Positions 17,318 to 25,177 of a DNA stretch of 64,000 nucleotides are shown here, piece after piece. The stretch comes from Paractinoplanes pyxinae (lineage in GTDB: Bacteria > Actinomycetota > Actinomycetes > Mycobacteriales > Micromonosporaceae). The number at the start of each line of letters is the position of its first letter. The stretch's first letter is position 1. The position numbers were made by a program, and so were the translations under genes. The DNA lies in assembly GCF_026626335.1 (NCBI RefSeq), contig NZ_JAPNTZ010000001.1, positions 1-64,000 on the forward strand, written 5' to 3'. The notes beneath the pieces were generated by a model. It was not told the DNA's origin. It did no database searches and was given only the letters and a program-made list of their open reading frames with translations.

Positions 17318-18136
17318 GTGACCGGGTCTGATCCGGCCGCGCCGGTGATCGACACGTCGGTGCCGCACCCGGCCCGGCGCTACGATTACTGGCTGGGCGG
17401 CAAGGACAATTTCGCGGCCGATCGGGAATCGGCCGACGCCATCGAGGCCAAGTTCCCCGGCATGCGCGCCGGCATCCGCGCCAACCGCGCCGTGCTGCGC
17501 CGGATGACCGAGTTCCTGGCCGGCGAGGCCGGTGTCCGGCAGTTCCTGGACATCGGCACCGGCCTGCCGACGGCCGACAACACGCACGAGGTGGCGCAGC
17601 GGTCGGCGCCCGCGGCGCGGGTGCTCTACGTCGACAACGATCCGCTGGTCATGTCGCACGCGCGGGCCCTGCTGGCCGGCAGTCCCGAGGGGGCCACCGA
17701 CTACATCGAGGCCGACCTGCGCGATCCGGAAAGCATTCTGGACGCCGCCCGGGACAGGCAGGCGCTGGACTTCACCCGGCCGGTGGCGCTGATGCTGATC
17801 GCCGTGCTGCATTTCCTGCGGCCGGGTCGAGGGCAGGCCCACAGCGTCGTACGCACATTGGTCGACGCCTTGCCGTCGGGCAGCTACCTGGCGGCGACCC
17901 ACTTCACCGTGGACTTCATGCCCGCCGAGGAAAAGGCCCGCTATCAGCACCTGCTCGACGCGGGGATCAGCGACATCTGGCCGCGCGACCGGGCCGCGTT
18001 CGCCGCCCTGTTCGACGGCCTGGAGCTGGTCGACCCCGGCATCGAGCTGATCAGCCGGTGGCGGCCCGGCCCGCAGCCCGACAGCACCGACCCCAGCCGG
18101 ATCAGCATCTGGGGCGCCGTCGCCCGCAAGCCCTGA
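17318..18136 (+). CDS. SAM-dependent methyltransferase, PF04672 type (copy 2)
   Basis: The 272-residue product is a paralogue of 13398-14222. It shares PHPARRYDYWLGGKDNF, VRQFLDIGTGLPTADN, VLYVDNDPLV and a LIAVLHFL core strand, and its length is nearly the same. GTG 17318 is chosen because GGGGGA lies ~5 bases before it; ATG 17270 would add 16 residues but lacks a good ribosome binding site. It is divergent from the NB-ARC/TPR gene, so the two probably share a control region. The stop codon lies in the first copy of a 17-bp direct repeat, as in copy 1. Confidence 0.92.
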   Translation: MTGSDPAAPVIDTSVPHPARRYDYWLGGKDNFAADRESADAIEAKFPGMRAGIRANRAVLRRMTEFLAGEAGVRQFLDIGTGLPTADNTHEVAQRSAPAARVLYVDNDPLVMSHARALLAGSPEGATDYIEADLRDPESILDAARDRQALDFTRPVALMLIAVLHFLRPGRGQAHSVVRTLVDALPSGSYLAATHFTVDFMPAEEKARYQHLLDAGISDIWPRDRAAFAALFDGLELVDPGIELISRWRPGPQPDSTDPSRISIWGAVARKP

Positions 18137-18166
18137 TCCGGCCGCGCGTCCTGATCCGGCCGCGCG
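18132..18166. repeat. Two copies of a 17-bp direct repeat at a methyltransferase stop codon
   Basis: CCTGATCCGGCCGCGCG occurs at 18132-18148 and 18150-18166, separated by one base. The first copy contains the TGA stop of the methyltransferase. The second ends just before the stop of the convergent TetR fusion gene. Confidence 0.9.
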
Positions 18167-18168
18167 GT

Positions 18169-19047
18169 TCAGGAATCGCGGTGCCGGGCCAGCTCGAGCT
18201 CGGTGAACGCGGTGATCATCGAACGCCAGACCGACTCGGCCACGTCGGCGTCCAGCCCGGCCGCCGTGGCCTTGGCGCGGACGGCGGCGACGACTCGTTC
18301 GACCCGGTCCGGCGCGCGTACGGCCTGCTCGTCGGTCTTGAAGCCGGCTGCGGCCTCGACCAGGGTCTGCCGGCGGGCCAGCAGGGCGACGATCTGGGTG
18401 TCGAGGTCGTCGATCCGGGCGCGGACGTCGCCCAGGGACTCGACATCTTGCTTCCCCGCGTCTTTCCCGGTGGGATGGGCGTCCTTCCTGGCGAAGATGA
18501 CGTCGCCGGCGCGGGCCAGCACCTCGGCCCGGGTGCGGCCGCCGTGGTCGGCGGCCAAGAAGTGCTCGCCGATGAGCAGGCAGAAGGCCAGGACGCTGCG
18601 GGCCTCGACCTCGTCCGGGTCGGAGCAGAAGGTGCCGATCGACTCGCGTAGCAGGGTCATGCGCCGGTTGTCGACGCGGCGCAGGCGCTCGGCCACCGCC
18701 TCGTCGCGGCGGGCCCAGTCACGGACAGCGAGGTCGATCGGAAGCAGCCGATCGGTGGAGAAGGTGAGCACTCCCGCTCGCTTGGTCCGGGTGACCAGGT
18801 CGCCGCCTTTCTCGGCCACCCGGGCGGCCACGTCGTCGGTGCTTTCCCGTTCCCACGTCTCCAGCATCGCGGTCAGCAGAGCGTCGCGGTCGGCGAAGGA
18901 ACCGTAGAAGCCGCCCTTGGTCACCCCGAGCTGTTTGGCCAGCGCTTCCACGCGTACGGCATCGGGGCCTCCCGTGGCGAGAGCCTTCAGCCCCTGCTCA
19001 ATCCAGCTTTCCCGCGGTGTGCGGGTGACGAATCCACTATGCCGCAC
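18169..19047 (-). CDS. TetR-family regulator fused to a chorismate mutase-like domain
   Basis: The product is 292 residues. The N-terminus is a TetR DNA-binding domain (helix-turn-helix ~30-52 with LAKQLGVTKGGFYGSF) plus a TetR ligand-binding helical part to about 185. After a short charged linker (~186-203) comes an AroQ-type all-helical domain (204-288). It has Arg209/211, Arg225 and Lys237 at the positions of family active-site residues, and APDRVERVV where the second catalytic Arg lies. The usual following Glu is replaced by Val, as in isochorismate-pyruvate lyases. GTG 19047 is fixed by GAGGAG six bases upstream. It is divergent from 19143-20440 with palindromes between. The domain may sense chorismate-like ligands or be enzymatic. 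Confidence 0.87.
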   Translation of the reverse strand: MRHSGFVTRTPRESWIEQGLKALATGGPDAVRVEALAKQLGVTKGGFYGSFADRDALLTAMLETWERESTDDVAARVAEKGGDLVTRTKRAGVLTFSTDRLLPIDLAVRDWARRDEAVAERLRRVDNRRMTLLRESIGTFCSDPDEVEARSVLAFCLLIGEHFLAADHGGRTRAEVLARAGDVIFARKDAHPTGKDAGKQDVESLGDVRARIDDLDTQIVALLARRQTLVEAAAGFKTDEQAVRAPDRVERVVAAVRAKATAAGLDADVAESVWRSMITAFTELELARHRDS

Positions 19048-19070
19048 GTCACTCTCCTCGTGTACGCACC

Positions 19071-19125
19071 CGTATATACGCCGCCGTATGTGGTCGCTAG
19101 GCTGAGCGTATACGGTACCGTACAC
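19071..19125. promoter_or_regulatory. Palindromic operator region for the TetR fusion protein
   Basis: Two GTA-rich palindromes lie in the divergent intergenic gap. CGTATATACG is at 19071-19080, and GTATACGGTACCGTACAC is at 19108-19125, whose 12-base core is a perfect palindrome. Size and position fit TetR dimer sites that control both directions. Confidence 0.65.
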
Positions 19126-19142
19126 GTCGAAGGGGTTCCGTC

Positions 19143-19577
19143 ATGGCCGTCGCCAGTCCACTCTTCACCATCCACTACACCGACCGTTTCGTCGTGGGCA
19201 CCGACCGGCGACGGACACCGGAGGAGTGGGCCCGGGCCATCTTCGGTGACGTCCCGAACGCCGGCGAAGTGTTCATCTGGCGGGTCATCCTGGGCCTGCG
19301 ACTGAGCCGCAGCCGATCCGCCGGCACCGTCGCCGGGTGGCGCATCGCCGGCCGCAGCCCCCAGGCAATCCGGCTCGAGGCGGCCTCCTCGTTCATGACG
19401 GCCAACCTGGTCGTCCGGGCCGCCGACGGTGAGGTTTCGCTGTCGACCTACGTGCGCTACGACCGGGCGAGGGCCCGGCTGATCTGGGGGCCGCTGTCCG
19501 TCGTACACAAATGGCTGGCGCCGAGGGCCCTGGTTTCCGCGGCGTCAGGCCGGGCAGTGCAGAGTGGGAGCCAGTAG
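19143..19577 (+). CDS. Small DUF2867-like protein
   Basis: The 144-residue protein has no signal peptide. Features are an early YTDRF, EEWARAIFGD, WRVILGLRL, VAGWRI, a run of beta strands (IRLEAASSFMTANLVV, VSLSTYVRYD) and WGPLSVVHKWLAPRAL near the end. This resembles the DUF2867/SRPBCC-like small proteins common in actinobacteria, whose function is unknown. It is the first gene divergent from the TetR fusion, directly after the palindromes, and is likely co-transcribed with the aldo/keto reductase 32 bases downstream. Confidence 0.65.
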   Translation: MAVASPLFTIHYTDRFVVGTDRRRTPEEWARAIFGDVPNAGEVFIWRVILGLRLSRSRSAGTVAGWRIAGRSPQAIRLEAASSFMTANLVVRAADGEVSLSTYVRYDRARARLIWGPLSVVHKWLAPRALVSAASGRAVQSGSQ

Positions 19578-19609
19578 GCGCCGATCATTTTGAAGCAGGA
19601 GAGAAGACC

Positions 19610-20440
19610 ATGGCCGCAGGAGAGCTGACCCAGGACGGGCGGGCGCGTGTGCTCGCCGACGGCAACGAAATTCCGCTGCTCGCGCTCGGTGTGTGGCAGG
19701 TGCCGGACGGGCCCGAGTGCGAGGACTCGGTGCGCTGGGCGCTCGAGGCCGGCTACCGCCACATCGACACGGCCCAGGCGTACGGCAACGAGGCCAGCGT
19801 CGGGCGGGCCCTGCGCGACAGCGGCGTCGCCCGGGAGGACGTCTTCATCACGACGAAGTTCTACCCCGGTTCGAAAGACCCGGAAGCCGAGGCGCAGCGC
19901 AGCCTCGAACGCCTCGGCGTGGACGCCGTCGACCTCTACATCGTGCACTGGCCGCAGGGCGGCCCGACCTGGGCCTGGGAGGGCATGCAGCGCGCCCAGC
20001 GGAGCGGCTACGCCCGCTCCATCGGCATCTCGAACTTCAGCGCGTCCGAGGTCGACGAACTGCTCAAGGTGGCCGAGGTCGCGCCGGTCGTCAACCAGGT
20101 GCAGTTCAGCCCGTTCGAGTTCCGCCGCGACCTGCTGACGGCCTGCGAGGCCCGCGGCCTGGCCCTGGAGGCCTACAGCCCGCTGGGCACCGGCCGCCAC
20201 CTGCGCGACCCCCAGGTGGCCGAGATCGCCGACCGCCTGAACCGCACCCCCGCCCAGGTCCTGATCCGCTGGGCCCTGCAACGCGGCCTGATCGTGCTCC
20301 CCAAGTCCACCCACCGCGAGCGCATCGAACAGAACGCCCAGGTCTTCGACTTCGAGCTGACATCGGCCGACGTGGAAGCCTTGGACGGCCTCGACGCCAC
20401 CGGCGGCACGGACCGCGCCCTGGAACAGCCCTGGTGGTGA
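19610..20440 (+). CDS. Aldo/keto reductase, AKR5 (2,5-diketogluconate reductase) type
   Basis: The 276-residue barrel enzyme has the tetrad Asp53, Tyr58, Lys83 and His113, IGISNF, and the C-terminal VLPKSTHRERIEQN segment that grips NADPH. It belongs to the AKR5 subgroup, which reduces small carbonyls. AGGAGA lies 8 bases before ATG 19610; an in-frame upstream extension overlaps the preceding gene. It is probably the effector enzyme of the operon controlled by the divergent TetR-chorismate mutase protein. Confidence 0.92.
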   Translation: MAAGELTQDGRARVLADGNEIPLLALGVWQVPDGPECEDSVRWALEAGYRHIDTAQAYGNEASVGRALRDSGVAREDVFITTKFYPGSKDPEAEAQRSLERLGVDAVDLYIVHWPQGGPTWAWEGMQRAQRSGYARSIGISNFSASEVDELLKVAEVAPVVNQVQFSPFEFRRDLLTACEARGLALEAYSPLGTGRHLRDPQVAEIADRLNRTPAQVLIRWALQRGLIVLPKSTHRERIEQNAQVFDFELTSADVEALDGLDATGGTDRALEQPWW

Positions 20441-20547
20441 GCCCCGCCTGACCTGGCCCGGCGCGTTACCGCCTCCTTCAGGCTTACGCCCGGGCCATGT
20501 CGCGGACTCCGTGGGCCGCTTGGTCGGCTCACGGGGCGGGTTGCCTG

Positions 20548-20826
20548 CTAGAAGCCCATGTCTTCGAGGCTGAAACCGGCGAACTTCGTCGGCTTGGCGT
20601 AGGCGTTGGCCGAGGCTCCGCCGTCTTTGATGTTGCGGGCCGCTTCGATCAGTCCGGGGACGTCGGTCTCGTCGTTGATGGCCACGTTCTGGCCGTCTTT
20701 CGGGGCCTTGGTGGTCCGAATGTGGTTGTCGTAGTAGTGGGAGACGTTCTTACCGCGATCGCGGGCGTTCTGGTCACTCCAGCCGCATTCCTTGGTCAAG
20801 ACGTCATAGACGTGTACTCGCACCAT
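20548..20826 (-). CDS. Hypothetical 92-residue protein
   Basis: A small hydrophilic protein with no signal peptide. It contains YDVLTKECGWSDQNARDRG, an HYYDNHI segment and a C-terminal KFAGFSLEDMGF. GAGGAG stands only 1 base from ATG 20826 but 4 bases from the in-frame GTG that is the second codon, so GTG may be the true start. I do not recognise the family. The sequence is less GC-biased than its neighbours and includes several Asn, Lys and Tyr residues, which may hint at transfer. Confidence 0.5.
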   Translation of the reverse strand: MVRVHVYDVLTKECGWSDQNARDRGKNVSHYYDNHIRTTKAPKDGQNVAINDETDVPGLIEAARNIKDGGASANAYAKPTKFAGFSLEDMGF

Positions 20827-20977
20827 GCTCCTCACGTCGAAGTCGAGAGCTCCTGGCCGGCGACACGAGCCTCTCCTGTTCCGCCGATCTTCGGTGACCA
20901 GCACCGCCATTTTGTGGGATATGGCCGTTCTGCACCCTGGGCCGTGAAGCTGGGCCGGAGGGGGCTCAGCGGAACCG

Positions 20978-21600
20978 ATGTTGCTCATTCACCGGGCCGG
21001 ACGGACGGATCGGCTGGCCGGCGTGCTGGCCGATCTGGTGGCTGAACCGCTCGGCGATCCCTTTGCGGCCGAGGTTGTCAGCGTGCTGTCCAAGGGTGTG
21101 GAGCGGTGGCTGGCGGAGCAGCTCTCGTTGCGGCTCGGGGTGTGCGCCAACGTGCGGTTTCCGTCCATGGCCGATCTGCTCGAGCAGGTCGGGATGCCGG
21201 GCGCGGTCGAGGACCCGTGGCGGCCGGATCGGCGTGTCTGGCCGTTGCTCGACGCCATCGACTCGTCTCTCGGGGAACCGTGGTGTGCGACCCTCGCCGC
21301 CTACCTCGAGACTCCGGGGCGCCGGTATGCCACGGCTCGGCGGCTGGCTGAGCTTTTCGACTCGTACGGGCAGCACCGGCCCGCGATGCTGCGGGCGTGG
21401 GCGGCCGGCGACGACTCGGACGGCGTCAGGGGCGGGCTCACCGACGACTTGTGCTGGCAGGCCGAGCTGTGGCGGCGGGTGCGCGCGCGGATGGTTGTTC
21501 CGAGCGCAGCCGAGCGGCTGCCCGGGATCTGCGAGGGCCCTGCGTCAGGAGCCCGGCCGGGTGCCTTTGCCGGCTAGGCTGTCCCTGTTCGGCCCGCGTC
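20978..21600 (+). pseudogene. recC: RecC N-terminal remnant, frameshifted and truncated
   Basis: The frame from ATG 20978 matches the start of exodeoxyribonuclease V gamma (MLLIHRAGRTDRLAGVLA, DPFAAEVV, KGVERWLAEQL, GVCANVRFPS). After ~185 residues (ERLPGICE) the homology shifts frame at about 21535, in GAGGGCCC, continuing as ALRQEPGRVPLPARLSLFGP. It then stops abruptly at the RecD start. About 900 residues of RecC and all of RecB, which normally lies between recC and recD, are missing. It cannot make a working nuclease-helicase subunit. Confidence 0.85.
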
Positions 21601-23377
21601 ATGACCGTCACCGCGGAACAGGCCGTGCGCGCCACGGGCCTGCTCGCCACCTTCAACGACGCCGGGGTGCTCGCGCTGGCCGACGTGCACATCGCCCGTC
21701 GCCTGGCCATGCTGGGGGGCACAGAGTCCGATGAGGACGTCGAGCTGGCGATCGCTTTGACCGTACGGGCGTTGCGTCTCGGATCGGTCTGTGTCGACCT
21801 GGCCACCGCCCGCAGCACCACCTCGGCCGACGAGGACGTCGACGTGAGCACGCTGCCGTGGCCGGATCCGGCCGGCTGGACGCGGGCCTGCACCCGCAGC
21901 CCGGTCGTATCCACTGACGGCTCGGCCGGGCGGCCCCTGCGACTCGTGCGCGGCCTGCTCTACCTCGACCGCTACTGGCGCGAGGAGGAATCGGTGCGCC
22001 GGCAGCGGGGGGAGAACGGCCGGCCGCGCCCCCGCCGCCGGTCGACCTCACCCGACTGCGTACGGATATCGACCGGCTCTTCGACGCCGACGCCTCAAAG
22101 CAACGGCTCGCCGCTGCGGTCAGCGCCCTGCGCTGGGTCTCGGTGCTGGCCGGGGGCCGGGAACGGGCAAGACCACCACCATCGCCCGGCTGCTGGCGGT
22201 GTTGTGCGCCCAGCCCGGCGAGCCGTCCCGGATCGCGCTGGCCGCGCCCACCGGCAAGGCGGCCGCCCGCCTGTCCGAGGCCGTCCGGCCGGCCGCCGCC
22301 TCGCTGTCGCTTCCGCCGCTGGAGACGTCCACAGTGCACCGTCTGCTGGGCCGCCGCCCCGGCTCACGGACCCGGTTCCGGCACAACCGCAGCCACCGCC
22401 TGCCGTACGACGTGGTGGTGGTCGACGAGACGTCGATGGTGTCGCTGACGTTGATGGCCCGGCTGATCGAGGCCGTACGACCGGACGCCCGCCTGATCCT
22501 CGTCGGTGATCCCGATCAGCTGGCCTCGGTGGAGGCGGGCGCTGTTCTCGGCGACATCGTGGCCGCGGCCGGCCGGCCGGCCCGAGCCCGGACTTGACGC
22601 AAGCCTGCAGGCCCTCGGGTTCGGATCGCCCGGGGTGACCAACGGGGTCGTCACCCAAAACCGGATCTGGCGCTTCGGCGGCGACCTGGCCCGGCTGGCC
22701 GCGGCCGTCCGCGCCGGTGACGACGACGCCGTGGTCGCCCTGCTCCGGTCGGGCGGCGAGCAACTGCAGTTCGTCGAGACGCCCGCCCTGTCCTGCGCCG
22801 ATCTGCGGCACGAAGTGACGGCCACCCTGTCCGAGGCCGAGGCGGCCGCGCGGGGTGACGCCGGTACGGCCCTGGAACGGCTGGAGTCGCATCGGCTGCT
22901 CTGCGCCCATCGCCGGGGACCGTACGGCGTAGCCCGCTGGGCGAGCGAGATCGAGAGCTGGCTGCCGTCGGCGGCCGGCGCCGAATGGGCGCCCGGCCGT
23001 CCGCTGCTGATCACGGCCAACGACTACGACGCCGGGCTCTACAACGGCGACACTGGCGTGGTAATCCAGACCCCGGACGGCCCGCGGGCCGCCTTCGCCC
23101 GCGGCGACCAGACCGTTCTGATTCCGCCGTCGCGCCTGTCCGAGGCCCAGCCGCTGTACGCGATGACCGTGCACCGCAGCCAGGGCAGCCAGTTCGACCG
23201 GGTCTCGCTGGTCCTGCCCCCGGAAACCTCACCGCTGCTGACCCGGGAGCTGTTCTACATAGCCGTGACCCGGCCAAGAGCGGGCTGCGCATCCTGGGTA
23301 GCGAGGAAGCCGTCCGGGCGGCGGTGACCCGGCCGATCGCCCGGGCCAGCGGTCTGCGCGCCGGGCTCAGCCCGTAG
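21601..23377 (+). pseudogene. recD: RecD remnant with four frameshifts
   Basis: RecD homology runs the full length but changes frame repeatedly. Segment 1 is ATG 21601 to ~22005 (FNDAGVLALADVHIARRL). Segment 2 runs from about 22010 ([14 protein letters not shown]). Segment 3 follows a lost base inside the Walker A codons near 22157 ([11 protein letters not shown], then [18 protein letters not shown]). Segment 4 begins past a GGCC run near 22575 (VTNGVVTQNRIW to MTVHRSQGSQFD). Segment 5 follows a lost base near 23272 (AKSGLRILGSEEAV). The stop is at 23377. With recC truncated and recB absent, the whole recombination operon is dead. Sequencing error alone would not explain the missing recB. Confidence 0.85.
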
Positions 23378-23392
23378 ATTCGGAGGATGGAC

Positions 23393-24874
23393 ATGAGCAC
23401 GCGACCGCGGTTGAGCGCCGTGCAAAGTGATCGGGCCGCCGGCGTCCTGCTGAGCGCCACCTGCGGAGACGCGCTCGGAGTCCCGTACGAGTTCGCCTCG
23501 CCGCCGGCGGGTCAGGCGCCGGTGATGAGCGGTGGCGGGCTGGGCGACTACGCGCCGGGGGAGTACAGCGACGACACCCAGATGGCGGTCTGCATCGCCG
23601 AGGTCGCGGCCACCGGGGCGGATCTGCGGACGCCCGAAGCGCTCGACCGGATCGCCGCCAACTTCCTGCGGTGGCGCACCGAGGGCGCGACCGACATCGG
23701 CATCCAGACCCGGCGCGTGCTCGACGGCCTCAAGGGGCACGGCCAGGCCGGGCTGGGCGATGCGATGACGCAGGCTGCGCGCGCCCTGCACGAAGAAACG
23801 GGGAAGAGCGCCGGGAACGGTTCTCTCATGCGTACGGGAATAGTGGCCCTGGCCTATCTCGGTGATCCGGAGGCGATGGCCGAGGCGGCGCGGGCCGTCA
23901 GCGAGCTGACCCATCACGATCCGCTGGCCGGGGACGGCTGCGTGCTGTGGTGTGCCGCGGTGCGCCGGGCGGTGCTGGACGGCACGTTCGACGGGCTGCG
24001 GGAGGGCCTGGAGCTGATCCCGCACGAACGCCGGGCGCAATGGACGACGTGGATCGACGAGGCCGAACAGCATCCGCCCGCTCAGTTCCCGAACAACGGC
24101 TTCGTCGCGACGGCCCTGCAGGCGGCGTGGTCGGCCATTTCCCGTACGCCCGTCCCGCGCAACGACCTGCCGGCCGGCGTCTTCGCCTGCGACCACCTTC
24201 GCGACGCCCTGTACGCGGCGGTCGGCGCCGGCAACGACACGGACACGGTGGCCGCCATCGCCGGTGCGCTGCTGGGCGCGCGGTGGGGCACCTCCGGCGT
24301 GCCGCTGGACTGGCAACGCGCCGTGCGCGGCTGGCCCGACCAGCGGACCCCCGACCTGATCGCGCTGTGCCTGCTGACCGCCGGGGCCGGCCGCCCCGAC
24401 CGGGTCGGCTGGCCCGGCCTCGACCGGATGGAAGCCCCCATCCCGCACGCGCTGCTGGTCACCCACCCCGAGGACGACGGCGTCATCCTCGGCAACCTGG
24501 TCACCGACGCGGTCGAGGCCGGAGCGACCGCCGTGGTCTCGCTGTGCCGAGTCGGCCGGGCCCAGTTCGCCGGCGTACCCGCCGAGAACCAGGTGCAGGT
24601 GTGGCTGGTCGACCAGCCCGGCGCCAACGCCAACACGGCCTACGCCCTCGACCAGGCGGCCCGCATGGTCGCCACCCTGCGCGACGAGGGCCACCGAGTC
24701 CTCCTGCACTGCGCCGCAGGCCAGAGCCGAACCCCCGCCGCCGGCGCCCGCTACGCCATGCTTCGCAGCGGCCGGGGCGGCCAGGAGGCCCTGGACGAGA
24801 TGCGAACCCTGCTCGACAACCACGGCTTCTACGTCAACTCCGAACTACGCCGCATCGTCACCGACTTTGGCTGA
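23393..24874 (+). CDS. ADP-ribosylglycohydrolase fused to a dual-specificity phosphatase domain
   Basis: The product is 493 residues. The N-terminal ~340 residues are an ADP-ribosylglycohydrolase (DraG/ARH) domain with the Mg ligands YSDDTQM (59-62), GNGSLMR and GNDTDTVAAIAGALLGA. The C-terminal ~150 residues are a cysteine-phosphatase-like domain with HCAAGQSRT, the HCxxGxxR signature, at His439-Cys440. The protein could remove ADP-ribose from proteins or nucleic acids and dephosphorylate a linked substrate. GGAGG is 6 bases before ATG 23393 but abuts ATG 23387, so 23393 is the better start. It begins 16 bases after the recD remnant. Confidence 0.9.
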   Translation: MSTRPRLSAVQSDRAAGVLLSATCGDALGVPYEFASPPAGQAPVMSGGGLGDYAPGEYSDDTQMAVCIAEVAATGADLRTPEALDRIAANFLRWRTEGATDIGIQTRRVLDGLKGHGQAGLGDAMTQAARALHEETGKSAGNGSLMRTGIVALAYLGDPEAMAEAARAVSELTHHDPLAGDGCVLWCAAVRRAVLDGTFDGLREGLELIPHERRAQWTTWIDEAEQHPPAQFPNNGFVATALQAAWSAISRTPVPRNDLPAGVFACDHLRDALYAAVGAGNDTDTVAAIAGALLGARWGTSGVPLDWQRAVRGWPDQRTPDLIALCLLTAGAGRPDRVGWPGLDRMEAPIPHALLVTHPEDDGVILGNLVTDAVEAGATAVVSLCRVGRAQFAGVPAENQVQVWLVDQPGANANTAYALDQAARMVATLRDEGHRVLLHCAAGQSRTPAAGARYAMLRSGRGGQEALDEMRTLLDNHGFYVNSELRRIVTDFG

Positions 24875-25067
24875 CGACGCATGCCGGCCGAGCGGCTTCT
24901 ATCGGTTCTGGGGCGTCCTGCGGGACGAGGAACCGGTCGCCGTCCTCGACACCGACGGTTTCGTGTACGTCGGCCGTCAGGTGCTGCATCTGCCGACCTT
25001 GTACCAGGCCCACGACCGCCGGATCGGACCGGCCGCGGCGGCGGCACTGGGCACAGTTCTGCCGTGA
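24867..25067 (+). CDS. Small hypothetical protein coupled to the ADP-ribosylglycohydrolase gene
   Basis: A 66-residue frame starting at TTG 24867 overlaps the end of the previous gene by 8 bases. The peptide has protein-like composition (FYRFWGVLRDEEPVAVLDTDGFVYVG, given here only in part: strands around EPVAVLDTDG and RQVLHLPTLY). No family is recognised. A TTG start and the overlap suggest translational coupling. Confidence 0.45.
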   Translation: MADDACRPSGFYRFWGVLRDEEPVAVLDTDGFVYVGRQVLHLPTLYQAHDRRIGPAAAAALGTVLP

Positions 25068-25098
25068 CTTCGCCCTTCAGCCCGCTTTCTCCGGTGGC

Positions 25099-25129
25099 TT
25101 GACCCTGTGGCAGGGACAGGGTTTTAGCT
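25099..25129 (+). promoter_or_regulatory. MerR-type promoter with 19-bp spacer (site a)
   Basis: TTGACC (25099-25104) and TTAGCT (25124-25129) are separated by 19 bp, the overlong spacing activated by MerR proteins. The spacer contains the dyad ACCCTG/CAGGGT (25102-25107 and 25117-25122). ATG 25136 follows the -10 by 6 bases. The site matches others at 49.1, 52.1, 57.1 and 59.5 kb. Confidence 0.75.
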
Positions 25130-25135
25130 GACCGG

Positions 25136-25177
25136 ATGAAGGAGCTCGCACTGCGCGAAGAAGCCGGCACAGCATGA
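25136..25177 (+). CDS. 13-codon leaderless open frame overlapping the DUF2252 start
   Basis: ATG 25136 lies 6 bases after the MerR-type -10, the distance seen at three other leaderless targets. The frame encodes MKELALREEAGTA and stops at TGA 25175-25177, overlapping ATG 25174 of the DUF2252 gene (ATGA). It may be a leader peptide that couples translation to the downstream gene, or what is left of a deleted gene. Confidence 0.4.
   Translation: MKELALREEAGTA

Noticed and set aside
14505..17321. 938-residue plus-strand frame opposite the NB-ARC/TPR gene
   Set aside because: Val/Arg/Gln-rich shadow without motifs; the minus strand has clear P-loop and TPR repeats.
20454..20497. Terminator hairpin after the aldo/keto reductase (TGGCCCGG/CCGGGCCA)
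   Set aside because: The loop is 28 bases and competing pairings (GCCTGA/TCAGGC) cross it, so the structure is not convincing.
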